Assembly: GCA_964529005.1 (NCBI GenBank)
Contig: CAZGUH010000012.1
Span: 17,007 to 81,006 of the forward strand
DNA: 64,000 nt
Origin: CAZGUH01 sp964529005
GTDB lineage: Bacteria; Actinomycetota; Acidimicrobiia; Acidimicrobiales; Ilumatobacteraceae
Direction of reading: 5' to 3'
Of this stretch, positions 33,201 to 41,700 are shown one piece after another; the first letter of the stretch is position 1; each line of letters opens with the position of its first letter. The position numbers were made by a program, and so were the translations under genes. The notes below the pieces were generated by a model, which did no database searches, was not told the DNA's origin, and was given only the letters and a program-made list of their open reading frames with translations.

Positions 33201-36200
33201 ACCGACGACGACCAGAGCGACGACGAGAGCGATGGCGGCGCGTCGACGGTGAACGACGGGTGCGCCGCCCAGGCTGCGCCCGTGCAGGCCGAGGCCGGCG
33301 CGGCGTTCCACCTCCAGGCTGACTTCGGCGGCGATTCCCAGCCGACGCGCGTCTACCTGCTGGAGGGGTCGAACCTCACGGACTACCTCGACGGCATCGT
33401 CGCCGCGATCCCGTCCGGCCTGACGGCGAACAGCGCCGTCGACTGCGGCAGCGGCGCCGTGTTCGCCTGCGCCAGCCTTCCGCTGTTCGTCAACGCCGGC
33501 GGCAGCGACATCTTCCTCGGAACGATCGACGGCGCGATCACCTCGCTCGATCCGTTCACGCACACGTTCGACCCCAACGACCTCACCGCGATCAAGGACG
33601 CGCTGCTCGCCAACGCCGACAACCTGGCGTGGCAGCTCGTCGGCCAAGGCTTGAAGGAGTTCGGCGACTATCTCGAAGAGGCGACGAACGGCACCGCCTA
33701 CGACGTCGAGATCCCCGTCATCGGCGACGTGCTCGACGCCGGCGCGGAGCTGGGCACGACGTTCAACACGTCGCTCGCGCAACCCGTCGGCGACTTCCTC
33801 CAGACCACGCCGCCGACCGATCTCGCCGCCGTGAAGTCGACACTGGAGACGCTCGTGACCGACGCTGTCGGCCCGAGCGGCGCTGACCTGTTGCAGGGCC
33901 CGGTCACCGTGACGCTGCTGTGCGGCGGCACGACCGAGTGCGATCCCGACGGCCCGAACGACTCCCCGGGTGACTCCGACGATCACACGATGCTCGACGT
34001 CACCGACGTGAGCGTCCGGTTCACGATCGGCGACACGATCGCCGAGGCGTCCGAGATCCCGTTCGACTTCGGCTTCCCCGGCCTGCGCCTGGCGACCGCG
34101 GATGGAGACGACCCGGGCAGTGCTCCCGACGGCGTCAAGGCCGCGGTCGAGTGGTCGATCGACGTCGGCTTCGGGCTGTCGCTGGAGGACGGCTTCTACA
34201 TCGCCACCGACTTCGCCGACGCGGAGATCGAGCTCGAAGCGACGGTCAACACGCCGGATTTCACGGCCGACATCGCCTTCCTGGGCATCGAGATCGACAG
34301 CGACAACTCCGACACCGCGAAGCCCGGCGGGCGCAGCGACGACGAACTCTCGCTCTCGTTGGCCATCGACCTGCCCGACGACGGTGACGGCAAGCTGAGC
34401 CTCACCGATCTCGCCAACGTCGACCCGATCGAGTTCCTGCCGGTGATCGAGGCCAACGTCGACATCTATTGGCGGATCCAGACCGCGCCGGAGTTCGGCG
34501 GAGCCGACGCGAGCAACGGCGCGATGCCGACGCTCAAGGGCACGATCAACATCACCGGCACTGCCACGCTGTCGGTCGACGGTGGATTGGAGTTCACCGG
34601 CCTGGCGTTCGGGTTCGACGACATCGCGCTCGACCTGGGCACGTTCGTCGACCAGTTCCTCGGGCCGATCCTCGCCGAGGTGCAGAAGTTCACCAAGCCG
34701 CTCCAGCCCGTGATCGATGTCGTCTCGGCGCCGATCCCCGGCATCAGCCAGCTCGCCGAGCTGGTCGGCGCCGACCCCGTCACGCTGCTGTCGCTGTTCG
34801 AAGCGATCTCCGGCAACGACCTCACGCTGATCAAGACGCTGATCGAGGTCATCACGTTCGTCAACAGCATGCCGGCCGCCGGCTCGGTCACCGGCGACAT
34901 CGTGATCGGCAGCTTCGACGTCGCGCTCGACAAGATCCTGGACACGGAGCTGCCCGCGAATCGCAAGGGCGAGCTCGTCCAGTTCAACCCCGCCGATCTC
35001 GTGACGAGCGACATCGGAACCGCGATCGCTGGCCTCAACGACGACTTCGCGACGTTCAAGGACGCGTTCGCCAGCAACCTGTCGTCGGCCGATCCGCAGG
35101 AGTTCGAGTCCGAGGAGCCGGGCTTCACGTTCCCGGCGTTCCAGGACCTGAGCCAGATGTTCAACCTGCTCGTCGGTCAGGACGTGACGCTCGTGCGCTT
35201 CGCCTCTGGCCCGCTGAAGGCGGAGTTCGGCTTCAGCCAGAGCTTCGGCCCGATCGCCGTCGGCCCGGTCCCGGTGTCGATCGTCATCTCCGGCTCGGCG
35301 TCGATCGAGGGTCGCTTCGCCGTCGGCTACGACACCAAGGGCATCCGCCAGCTCGTGCAGATGCTGACCGACGGCGATTCGTCCAACGACGACTTCCTGA
35401 CCGGCTTCGGCTTCCTGTTCAACGGCCTGTTCCTCGACGACCTCAACGCGGCGGGCCAGGACGTCCCGGAGATCCGCCTCGTCGTCGAGTTCGCCGCCGG
35501 CGCAGCGGTCGACCTCGTCGTCGTGTCCGCAGGCGTCGAAGGCGGCGTGCGCGCCACGATCGACATGAACTTGCACGACGGGGGGTTCTTCGATCCCATC
35601 CCACCGGAGAACCTCGACGGCAAGCTGCGACTCGACGAGATCGCCAGCTTCCTGTTCGGCAACCCCCTGTGTCTCTTCGACGTCAGCGGCAAGCTCGAGG
35701 CGTTCATCCGCATCTTCGTCGAGATCGATCTGTTCCTGTTCTCGGCGCGCTTCGAGTTCACCGTGGTCAACATCACGCTGCTCGAGCTCGACAACATCAC
35801 GGCAGAGCTCTGTGAACCGCCGCCGCCGCAGCTGGCGTCCGACATCGGCGATGGGGTGCTGCGGCTCAACATGGGCCCCAACGCGGGCGACCGCAACTAC
35901 TCGCCGGACACCATCGACGAGAAGTTCGTCGTCAAGCAGCTCGGCCCGAACACGGTCGAGGTCAACGCGTTCGGTCTGAGCCAGGTGTTCGGTCCGGACG
36001 AAGACGGTCCGTTCCAGATCACGGTGGACAAGGTCGTCGGCGACGGCGGCAGCGGCAAGGACACGGTGCGCTTCGACCCCGGCTCGGTCGAGTCGGTGAG
36101 CGGTGACGACGTCGAGTCCGAGGAGATCCCGTTCGTCATCCCGACCGAGGTCTGCGGCGGTCCCTCCGACGACAAGCTGTCCGGCGGCGAAGGCGCCGAC

Positions 36201-39200
36201 GTGTTCGCAGGAGACGGCGCGCAGAACGGCACGGGCGGCGGCTCCGGCTGGGCCTGCGTGCTCACCGAAGTGGGCAGCGACGGAGCCGATCAGCTCGGCG
36301 GTCTCGGTGGCGACGACACCCAACACGGTGGCGGCGGCGCCGACCTGCTGAACGGCGACAGCGGTGACGACACCATCGATGGCGGCAGCGGTGACGACGC
36401 CGTCAACGGCGGCATCGGTCGCGACACGCTGAACGGCGGGGCCGGCAACGACAACATCAAGGGTGGGGCCGATCGTGACCCGGCGCTGCCCGACGTCCCC
36501 GACGACGAGTCGAACGACGTCATCGACGGAGACGACGGCGACGACACGATCGACGCCGACTTCGGCGACGACGACATCGACGGCGGCGCCGGCAACGACG
36601 TGATCGTCGCCGGCCCGGGCAGCGACACCGCCGAGGGCGAGGGTGACGAGGACATCATCTTCGGCAACGACGGCGACGATGCCCTGCTCGACGGCGGAGA
36701 CGGCGACGACTCCATCTTCGGCATGCTCGGCAACGACAACATCCGCGGGGGCGCTGACGACGACAACCTCATCGGCAACGAGGGCGACGACGACATCGAG
36801 GGTGGTGACGGCAAGGACGTCATCCTCGGAGACAACGGCGAGATCAACCGCGCCCCGAACCCGGGCACGAGCGACTTCGCGCTGGTCGATCCCGCCAAGC
36901 CGCTCGTGACGCTGATCGCGTCGGATCTCGCCGCCGGTGACACGAACCTGTCCGGCGATGGCGACACCGACGTGATCTACGGTCAGGAGGGCGACGACAC
37001 CATCGAAGGCGGCGCGGCTGACGACGAGCTGCACGGCAACGCCGGTGACGACACGATGTCAGGTGACAGCGAGGCCGACACCATGTTCGGCGACGCCGGC
37101 AGCGATGTGATGTACGGCGACAACGCGTCGGCCAGCAACGGCTGCGCCGACGGCGGCGACAACATCCGCGGTGGCGACCAGGACGACACGATCTCCGGCA
37201 ACGCCGCCGGTGACTCGCTGTTCGGCGACAACGGCGACGACCTGATCTACGGCGACGCCGATACACCGAACGCGTCGTGCGACGCCGGCGACACCGCACG
37301 GGGCGGCCCGCTCGACGACGAGATCTTCGGCAACGCCGACAGCGACGCCATCTTCGGCGACGGTGGCGAAGACCGCCTCGTCGGCGGCAGCGACGATGCC
37401 GACGAGCCCGACGCCGGCGACACCATCTCGGGTGGCGTCGCCGCGGACGTCATCGCCGGAGACAACGCGATCATCGACGACGCCCCCAGCGCGGTGCTGA
37501 TGCTCGTGACGCTGCGCCTCGACGGCCAGGGCGCCGGTGACACGATCGCCGGCGACGGCGGAGACGACCGCATCTTCGGTCAGGTCGGCGACGACGGGAT
37601 CGACGCCGGTTCGGGCGCGGACTACGTCGAGGGCAACGACGGCAGCGACACGATCGCCGGAGGCGACGGCGCAGACGACCTCATCGGCGGCAGCTCCGCG
37701 GCGGACGGCATCATCGACGACGACCGCGCCGGCGACGAGCGTCCCGACGCCGGTGACACGATCACCGGCGGCTCGTCGGTCGACTACATCGCCGGTGACA
37801 ACGCGCTCGTCAGCCGCAACGTGATCGCCGCTGACCGTGCTCACGTCGAGCTGTTCGACGTCGGCGTCGTCGGTGATCCGGCGACCGCCGGCACGAGCGG
37901 CGGCGACATGATCAGCGGAGGCAGCGGCGCGGACCAGATCTTCGGTCAGGGCGGCGACGACGTCCTCAACGGTGACAAGCAGGGCGATTACATCGAAGGC
38001 AACGACGGCAACGACACCATCCACGGCAACGACGGCGACGACGACCTCGTCGGCGGCGGCTCGGCCAACGACGGTGTCATCGACGCAGACCGCGTGGGAG
38101 ACACGCTGCTGGACGTCGGGGAGACGCTCATCTCCGGCGACGCCGGTGAGGACTGGATGACGGGTGACAACGCGCTGATCGACCGCAACGTGCCGAGCGA
38201 CGCGCCCGCTCCGATCGTGCTGTTCGACGTCGAGACGACGGCGAGCGGCGCGCTGCCGGGAACCGGTGGCGGCGAGATCCTGATGACCGGCGGCGACGGA
38301 CCCGACTGGATGTTCGGCCAGACCGGCGACGACACGATGCAGGGCAACGCCGGCGCCGACTACGTCGAGGGCAACAACGGTGACGACACCATCACCGGCG
38401 ACGGCGGCGACGACGACCTCGTCGGCGGGGGGTCGGCCGACGACGGTGTCATCGACGGCGACCGCGTCGGAGACACGCTGCTCGACGTCGGCGAGTCGCT
38501 CGTCAGCGGCGGCTCCGGCATCGACTGGATCACGGGCGACAACGCGCTCGTCAACCGCAACCGGCCCGTGCCGGCGTCGTTCGGGCGGGCGCCGATCGAG
38601 CTCTTCGACGTCCAGGTCGTGGGCTCCTCGATCGCCACGAGCGTGAGCGGCGGAGACCTGCTGCACGGCGACGACGGTGACGACCGCATCTTCGGACAGG
38701 GCAATGGCGCCCAGCCGGCGACGCAGACCGATCCCGCCGACGGCCGCAACAACGACTACGTCGGTTCAGCGGAGGGCACGGCCGACTTCGATCGGCGGAC
38801 AGCGGATCCCACGGGCGTCGACGAGGACGCGGCCGGGTGGCTGGGCGACGTCATCCTCGGCGGCGTCGGCGACGACGAGATCGAGGGCAACCACGGCAAC
38901 GACGTCATCTTCGGCGACGGCGCCTCCGGGGCCGGTCATGACGAGGACGACATCGCCGGCGGCGGCTCGGCCGACGACGGCAAGCTCTGGAACGACAGCC
39001 GTCTCGGACTCGGGGCCAATCTGCTCGACGGCGCCGACACGATCCACGGTGACTCGACCGACGACACCGCCGGCGACGACGACGCCGTCATCGGTGACAA
39101 CGGTTGGATCCGCCGGACCGGCGCGACCCAGGTCGGGACAGGACCCGACGGCGCTCCAGTCGACCTCGTCAACCGGTCCGTCCAGATGACCCAGACGAGG

Positions 39201-40205
39201 CCGCCGGACGGCACGTTCGGGAACGACCACGTGCTGGGCAACGGCGGCCACGACGAGCTGTACGGTCAAGCCGGCGACGATGCCGTCGAGGGCGGGTGGG
39301 GCTCGGACGCGGTCCTCGGTGATCTGGGAACCGTCACCACGGACTTGCTCGGTGTCGGGTCGGACAGCCTGTGCACCCCGGCGCGCACCATCCGTCCGCA
39401 GCCGCCGTTCCTGTCGGCAGAGGTGTGCCAGCCGGGGACGCTGTTCCGCCTGGTTCAACTGTACGCGTTCGACGACAGGACCCCGACTGCCGTGATCGGC
39501 GCCGACGTCCTGCTCGGCGGCGACGGTGACGACTGGATGCACGGCGGCGCCGGCTCCGACCTGATGCAGGGCGACGGTGACGGCGGAGCGGAGACCCCGC
39601 ACCCGACGCTGCCGGGTGTGACCGTCGTGGCCGACCCGAACCCGGCGAGCGCCGACGTGGACCGCATGTTCGGTGGCGATTCGAACGGCGCCGGCACGGT
39701 CGACCCGATCACCGGCGGCGACGGCGACGCCATCTGGGGCGGTCGCGGCGACGACCACACCTTCGGTGGCCGGGGCGACGACATGCAGGACATCTACCCG
39801 GATGCCCTGTACCCGACGACGTGGGGCGCCTGGGCCGAAGCCGATGTCGAGAGCTTCCACGACCTCGACATCATCTACGGCGGCTTCGACCAGGACGCGA
39901 TGCAGGCGAACATCGCCGGCAACGGCCCCGTCGAGGGTGACCGTGTGATCGACTGGGCAGGCGTCTACAACATCACGTACCTCTGCCCGGCGACGTACGG
40001 CGCTTACGTCACGATCCGCGGCCAGAGCCCGAGCATGATCGACTTCGTGCTCGAGCTGGCGGCCACGGACGGCGCCCTCACTCCTGACGTGGTGGCGTCG
40101 TCCGGCGGCAACGAAGTCGCGATGGTGTACAAGCCGGACGTGAAGGACAACACGCACCCGATCTATCCCGGCACCCCGGGACACTTCGTCTGCCCGACGC
40201 CGTAA
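30204..40205 (+). CDS. Giant secreted calcium-binding RTX-type protein
   Basis: 3333 residues, pI strongly acidic. Residues about 14-42 form a Sec signal (KLLSLSLASAFFASVVIVA, cleaved near ERALA). Residues about 45-1960 are beta-rich modules punctuated by EF-hand-like loops: DPDTDGRITLTEL (about 254), DADGNGVIDGGE (412), DLDGGADGRILLSE (592), DDGDGKLSLTDL (about 1392) and NLDGKLRLDEI (1803). Two DCANATDDD...DGC segments (967 and 995) resemble MopE-type calcium repeats. Residues about 1984-3190 are RTX repeats (GGxGxDxxxG) in which a longer 122-126-residue unit recurs. There is no LPXTG anchor, no C-terminal hydrophobic helix and no adjacent type I exporter. Likely a cell-surface or released adhesin or matrix protein that folds in external calcium; this role is inferred. 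Confidence 0.85.
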   Translation: MGAGWIDARSLRARGRKLLSLSLASAFFASVVIVAPTERALALVSPQQLAIRDGLKDVSDALAGLDNLDELGQLLPLSGLLPTSPQGLDVINAVKAVLDDALAAINAGSADDAIEDALNALDGTSVGAGITAHVQASVTDNDITFSTLSFTRTSTTPLSFATEGLSLDGATLTTDLALSFTDTLPLVLTLDTVGAPTLYLPALAPNASLTADLALDVDPGLDLDLGILTVTATGDGTTAADISASADFTIDWLDPDTDGRITLTELTTSAPLDLFDVGFANSSVDIDLTVAANSALLSTLTATGTISLHDSDLSDGLDAPTVNLPELENFTNMTPEQIVVAIAQFAVSLQAMQTRVANPDVPVIGADPNAAPGSNTVDNLADILDINAKIGDFFVSKGLSSPENPFELKIGDADGNGVIDGGEVTLESVGLGNIDAIIDELATYVGDTADLAYDADTDALTFNLAFSSSFTPVGAIVTLNDQLSAMGLRGLVSVNGAAGVGFDAGYTLDLDLGIDLTEVASDTPITDRLFIDTAGTEVTGDARVTADLDVVGTLGFLELSLTDTDTDPGADGFVTLLDRRASDPSTPMVTIDLDGGADGRILLSELFTDLGSVDVAAAGNVLTVSGPNATVTGTVNAGVPDTTVNAAATIGDDSLAGATLTFGWPDIFGAPTLTADAAFNDDFLSFNFDSSNPLALFNSIIETIDKGMGALDAIDSDVLDEDLPIIGTSFRDSVAFLDSVHDTINEIAQDPAGSLQRLEAQVELAVAQGLGVDLSALGALPDPNDPTFYNDGPDGTPGTGDDFFDDAAFQQALDDYFAAVQGFFTGDMDFVTLGYEPGNSPGAVTISFKIGVCSMIDAQHPGCTRAIPLSKAFNFDFDAIGGDFAGLIAAESAGELVLDYNASVQIDLGVQLPDVANGDFTPRPFIADTSAIDLSLAGSVTGAFDASIGPFAISVGNNSPVPEAGADCANATDDDGDGFVNDGCPPVEAPEPEADCANATDDDQSDDESDGGASTVNDGCAAQAAPVQAEAGAAFHLQADFGGDSQPTRVYLLEGSNLTDYLDGIVAAIPSGLTANSAVDCGSGAVFACASLPLFVNAGGSDIFLGTIDGAITSLDPFTHTFDPNDLTAIKDALLANADNLAWQLVGQGLKEFGDYLEEATNGTAYDVEIPVIGDVLDAGAELGTTFNTSLAQPVGDFLQTTPPTDLAAVKSTLETLVTDAVGPSGADLLQGPVTVTLLCGGTTECDPDGPNDSPGDSDDHTMLDVTDVSVRFTIGDTIAEASEIPFDFGFPGLRLATADGDDPGSAPDGVKAAVEWSIDVGFGLSLEDGFYIATDFADAEIELEATVNTPDFTADIAFLGIEIDSDNSDTAKPGGRSDDELSLSLAIDLPDDGDGKLSLTDLANVDPIEFLPVIEANVDIYWRIQTAPEFGGADASNGAMPTLKGTINITGTATLSVDGGLEFTGLAFGFDDIALDLGTFVDQFLGPILAEVQKFTKPLQPVIDVVSAPIPGISQLAELVGADPVTLLSLFEAISGNDLTLIKTLIEVITFVNSMPAAGSVTGDIVIGSFDVALDKILDTELPANRKGELVQFNPADLVTSDIGTAIAGLNDDFATFKDAFASNLSSADPQEFESEEPGFTFPAFQDLSQMFNLLVGQDVTLVRFASGPLKAEFGFSQSFGPIAVGPVPVSIVISGSASIEGRFAVGYDTKGIRQLVQMLTDGDSSNDDFLTGFGFLFNGLFLDDLNAAGQDVPEIRLVVEFAAGAAVDLVVVSAGVEGGVRATIDMNLHDGGFFDPIPPENLDGKLRLDEIASFLFGNPLCLFDVSGKLEAFIRIFVEIDLFLFSARFEFTVVNITLLELDNITAELCEPPPPQLASDIGDGVLRLNMGPNAGDRNYSPDTIDEKFVVKQLGPNTVEVNAFGLSQVFGPDEDGPFQITVDKVVGDGGSGKDTVRFDPGSVESVSGDDVESEEIPFVIPTEVCGGPSDDKLSGGEGADVFAGDGAQNGTGGGSGWACVLTEVGSDGADQLGGLGGDDTQHGGGGADLLNGDSGDDTIDGGSGDDAVNGGIGRDTLNGGAGNDNIKGGADRDPALPDVPDDESNDVIDGDDGDDTIDADFGDDDIDGGAGNDVIVAGPGSDTAEGEGDEDIIFGNDGDDALLDGGDGDDSIFGMLGNDNIRGGADDDNLIGNEGDDDIEGGDGKDVILGDNGEINRAPNPGTSDFALVDPAKPLVTLIASDLAAGDTNLSGDGDTDVIYGQEGDDTIEGGAADDELHGNAGDDTMSGDSEADTMFGDAGSDVMYGDNASASNGCADGGDNIRGGDQDDTISGNAAGDSLFGDNGDDLIYGDADTPNASCDAGDTARGGPLDDEIFGNADSDAIFGDGGEDRLVGGSDDADEPDAGDTISGGVAADVIAGDNAIIDDAPSAVLMLVTLRLDGQGAGDTIAGDGGDDRIFGQVGDDGIDAGSGADYVEGNDGSDTIAGGDGADDLIGGSSAADGIIDDDRAGDERPDAGDTITGGSSVDYIAGDNALVSRNVIAADRAHVELFDVGVVGDPATAGTSGGDMISGGSGADQIFGQGGDDVLNGDKQGDYIEGNDGNDTIHGNDGDDDLVGGGSANDGVIDADRVGDTLLDVGETLISGDAGEDWMTGDNALIDRNVPSDAPAPIVLFDVETTASGALPGTGGGEILMTGGDGPDWMFGQTGDDTMQGNAGADYVEGNNGDDTITGDGGDDDLVGGGSADDGVIDGDRVGDTLLDVGESLVSGGSGIDWITGDNALVNRNRPVPASFGRAPIELFDVQVVGSSIATSVSGGDLLHGDDGDDRIFGQGNGAQPATQTDPADGRNNDYVGSAEGTADFDRRTADPTGVDEDAAGWLGDVILGGVGDDEIEGNHGNDVIFGDGASGAGHDEDDIAGGGSADDGKLWNDSRLGLGANLLDGADTIHGDSTDDTAGDDDAVIGDNGWIRRTGATQVGTGPDGAPVDLVNRSVQMTQTRPPDGTFGNDHVLGNGGHDELYGQAGDDAVEGGWGSDAVLGDLGTVTTDLLGVGSDSLCTPARTIRPQPPFLSAEVCQPGTLFRLVQLYAFDDRTPTAVIGADVLLGGDGDDWMHGGAGSDLMQGDGDGGAETPHPTLPGVTVVADPNPASADVDRMFGGDSNGAGTVDPITGGDGDAIWGGRGDDHTFGGRGDDMQDIYPDALYPTTWGAWAEADVESFHDLDIIYGGFDQDAMQANIAGNGPVEGDRVIDWAGVYNITYLCPATYGAYVTIRGQSPSMIDFVLELAATDGALTPDVVASSGGNEVAMVYKPDVKDNTHPIYPGTPGHFVCPTP
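36153..39790 (+). repeat. RTX (GGxGxD) nonapeptide repeat region with a ~124-residue super-repeat
   Basis: Coding repeats rich in GGCGACGAC-type triplets encode GDDxIxGG motifs. From 37572 to 38690 a longer unit recurs with the anchor (I/M)FGQxGDD at 37572, 37938 and 38310, and IFGQG at 38688. Spacings are 366, 372 and 378 bases. Each unit carries, in order, DYxEGNDG, DDLVGGGSAxDG, DRxGD and GDNALxxRN, then LFDV. The interspersed non-RTX segments suggest beta-roll blocks separated by folded inserts. Confidence 0.85.
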
Positions 40206-40235
40206 CGGTCGGCTGCCCCCGTCGCCTGTCGGCTT

Positions 40236-40269
40236 CACGGATTGGGACCCTCGGAGTCCCGAATCCGTG
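40236..40269 (+). terminator. Strong hairpin terminator after the giant gene
   Basis: CACGGATTGGGAC (40236-40248) pairs with GTCCCGAATCCGTG (40256-40269), 13 bp with a single bulged C and a 7-base loop, starting 31 bases after the stop. No T-run follows. The rest of the 301-base gap to the Fic gene has no visible gene and turns AT-rich just before the Fic start. Confidence 0.6.
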
Positions 40270-40468
40270 GAGATCGGCGACACATCCAGCGCTTTGGCCG
40301 TGGGTCAGGAGACGCCGACGGATCGCAGCGGGGGTCCGGCTGACCGTGCGGTGACCGTCAGGCGTGCGCGTCGACTCGGTCGGTTGCTTGCTCCTCAGCG
40401 GACGATGCCTGACGCGGACCGGCAGCGACGACATCGAACGGCGCCCCTCATCCGCCGACACCGTGAAT

Positions 40469-40495
40469 AACGTACACTTAGGACGGTAAACGTAC
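40469..40495 (+). promoter_or_regulatory. Direct repeat in the fic promoter region
   Basis: AACGTAC occurs at 40469-40475 and again at 40489-40495, exactly 20 bases (two helical turns) apart, in an unusually AT-rich patch ending 11 bases before the Fic ATG. TACACT (40473-40478) could be a -10 box inside the first copy. This suits a repressor binding two sites on one DNA face. Confidence 0.4.
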
Positions 40496-40506
40496 GAAAG
40501 GGAGCG

Positions 40507-41670
40507 ATGAAGGCAGCCGGCGTCGAGGTGCCGATCGTGTGGCGAGGGCGCCGTGCGCGGGCGTTCGTACCGACGCTTCTCGCTGATCGGGACCTCGAGT
40601 TGGACGCTCGAACGATCACAGCAGCCGCCAGGGCGCAGGCCGCCGTCGAGCAAGGCGCGGAAGCGATGCCGGAGGACCATGTCACGCTGGCGCGGCTGCT
40701 GTTGCGAGCCGAGGGTCTCGCGTCCTCGTTCATCGAAGGTGTCGCCGCACCCGTCGCCGACGTCGTGCTGGCCGAGCTCGACGACCGTGGTGCGCCCTCG
40801 GCGGCTGCGTGGGTGGCAGCCAACCTCGCGGCTGTGACGGACGCGATCGACGAAGCCCACTCCGGTCCCCTCAGCGTCGAGAGCTTGTGCCGCTGGCATC
40901 GAACCCTGATGACCGGCAGCCCGACGCCGGCGCATCACGTCGGCGTTCTGCGTACCGAGCAGGGCTGGATCGGTGGCACGTCGCCACTCGATGCCCACCT
41001 CGTGACGCCGCCCCCCGAGGTGGTGCCGACGCTTCTCGCCGACCTGGTCGCGTACGTCAATCGCGTCGATGTCGATCCGGTGAGCCAGGCCGCGATCGCA
41101 CACGCGCAGTTCGAGATCCTCCATCCGTTCGCCGACGGCAACGGCCGCGTCGGCCGCGTCCTCGTCGCGTGGATTCTCGTTCGCCGGCTCGCGCTGGTCA
41201 CACCTCCGCCGGTGAGCGCGCGCATCGCGGTGGATGTCGGCGGCTACAGCTCGGGACTCGTCCTGTTCCGCATGGGCGACCATGACGCGTGGGTTCGTTG
41301 GTTCGCGGAGGCAGTGTCCGGCGCCGGCCGGGCGCAGCAGGATCTCGTCGCATCCGTCGAACGACTCCAGCGCGAGTGGCGTGAGCGGTTGTCGGCTCCC
41401 CGCCAAGGGTCTCGACGGGTTCGCAGCGACGCGGCGGCGTGGCGCGTGCTCGACCTGCTCCCTCGACGTCTCGTGCTCACCGGGTCCGTCGTCGCCGGCG
41501 AGATCGGCGTGCCGTTGAAGTCAGCGAACGCCGCATTGCGGGACCTCGTCCGCGCCGGCATCCTCGTCGAACACGGCGCTGTGCCGGGGAGCGGGCGAGG
41601 ACGGCCGAGTCGCCTCTACGCGAGCGCCGAGCTGCTCGGCCTCGCGGGCTCGAATCCGCTTCGATCGTGA
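40507..41670 (+). CDS. Class II Fic protein with C-terminal winged helix
   Basis: 387 residues. The Fic core motif HPFADGNGRVGR lies near residue 207, with the catalytic His and the anion-binding Asn-Gly-Arg intact. The N-terminal helix contains SSFIEG, the SxxxE(G/N) inhibitory motif that blocks the ATP site in class II Fic enzymes. The flap region is GVLRTEQGWIGGT. Residues about 310-380 form a DNA-binding-like winged helix (VVAGEIGVPLKSANAALRDL). The family transfers AMP to target hydroxyls. There is no antitoxin neighbour, as expected for a self-inhibited form. GGGAG 3 bases before ATG is a close Shine-Dalgarno. Confidence 0.9.
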   Translation: MKAAGVEVPIVWRGRRARAFVPTLLADRDLELDARTITAAARAQAAVEQGAEAMPEDHVTLARLLLRAEGLASSFIEGVAAPVADVVLAELDDRGAPSAAAWVAANLAAVTDAIDEAHSGPLSVESLCRWHRTLMTGSPTPAHHVGVLRTEQGWIGGTSPLDAHLVTPPPEVVPTLLADLVAYVNRVDVDPVSQAAIAHAQFEILHPFADGNGRVGRVLVAWILVRRLALVTPPPVSARIAVDVGGYSSGLVLFRMGDHDAWVRWFAEAVSGAGRAQQDLVASVERLQREWRERLSAPRQGSRRVRSDAAAWRVLDLLPRRLVLTGSVVAGEIGVPLKSANAALRDLVRAGILVEHGAVPGSGRGRPSRLYASAELLGLAGSNPLRS

Positions 41671-41686
41671 TCACGCGCCGACGATC

Positions 41687-41692
41687 TATCGT
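41687..41692 (+). promoter_or_regulatory. -10 hexamer of a probable leaderless adh transcript
   Basis: TATCGT is followed after 8 bases by the ATG at 41701; there is no Shine-Dalgarno in this 30-base gap after the Fic gene. Confidence 0.45.
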
Positions 41693-41700
41693 CCGATGGC

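Noticed and set aside
30936..37034. A 2032-codon open frame on the minus strand opposite the giant RTX gene
   Set aside because: It follows from the high GC third-position bias of the plus-strand gene. The translation is Arg/Val/Asp-rich low complexity with no signal, motif or ribosome site, while the plus strand has clear RTX repeats and a signal peptide.
36153..39790. Possible CRISPR array or satellite repeats
   Set aside because: The periodic bases are coding RTX triplets in one long frame with variable sequence, not identical repeats separated by unique spacers.
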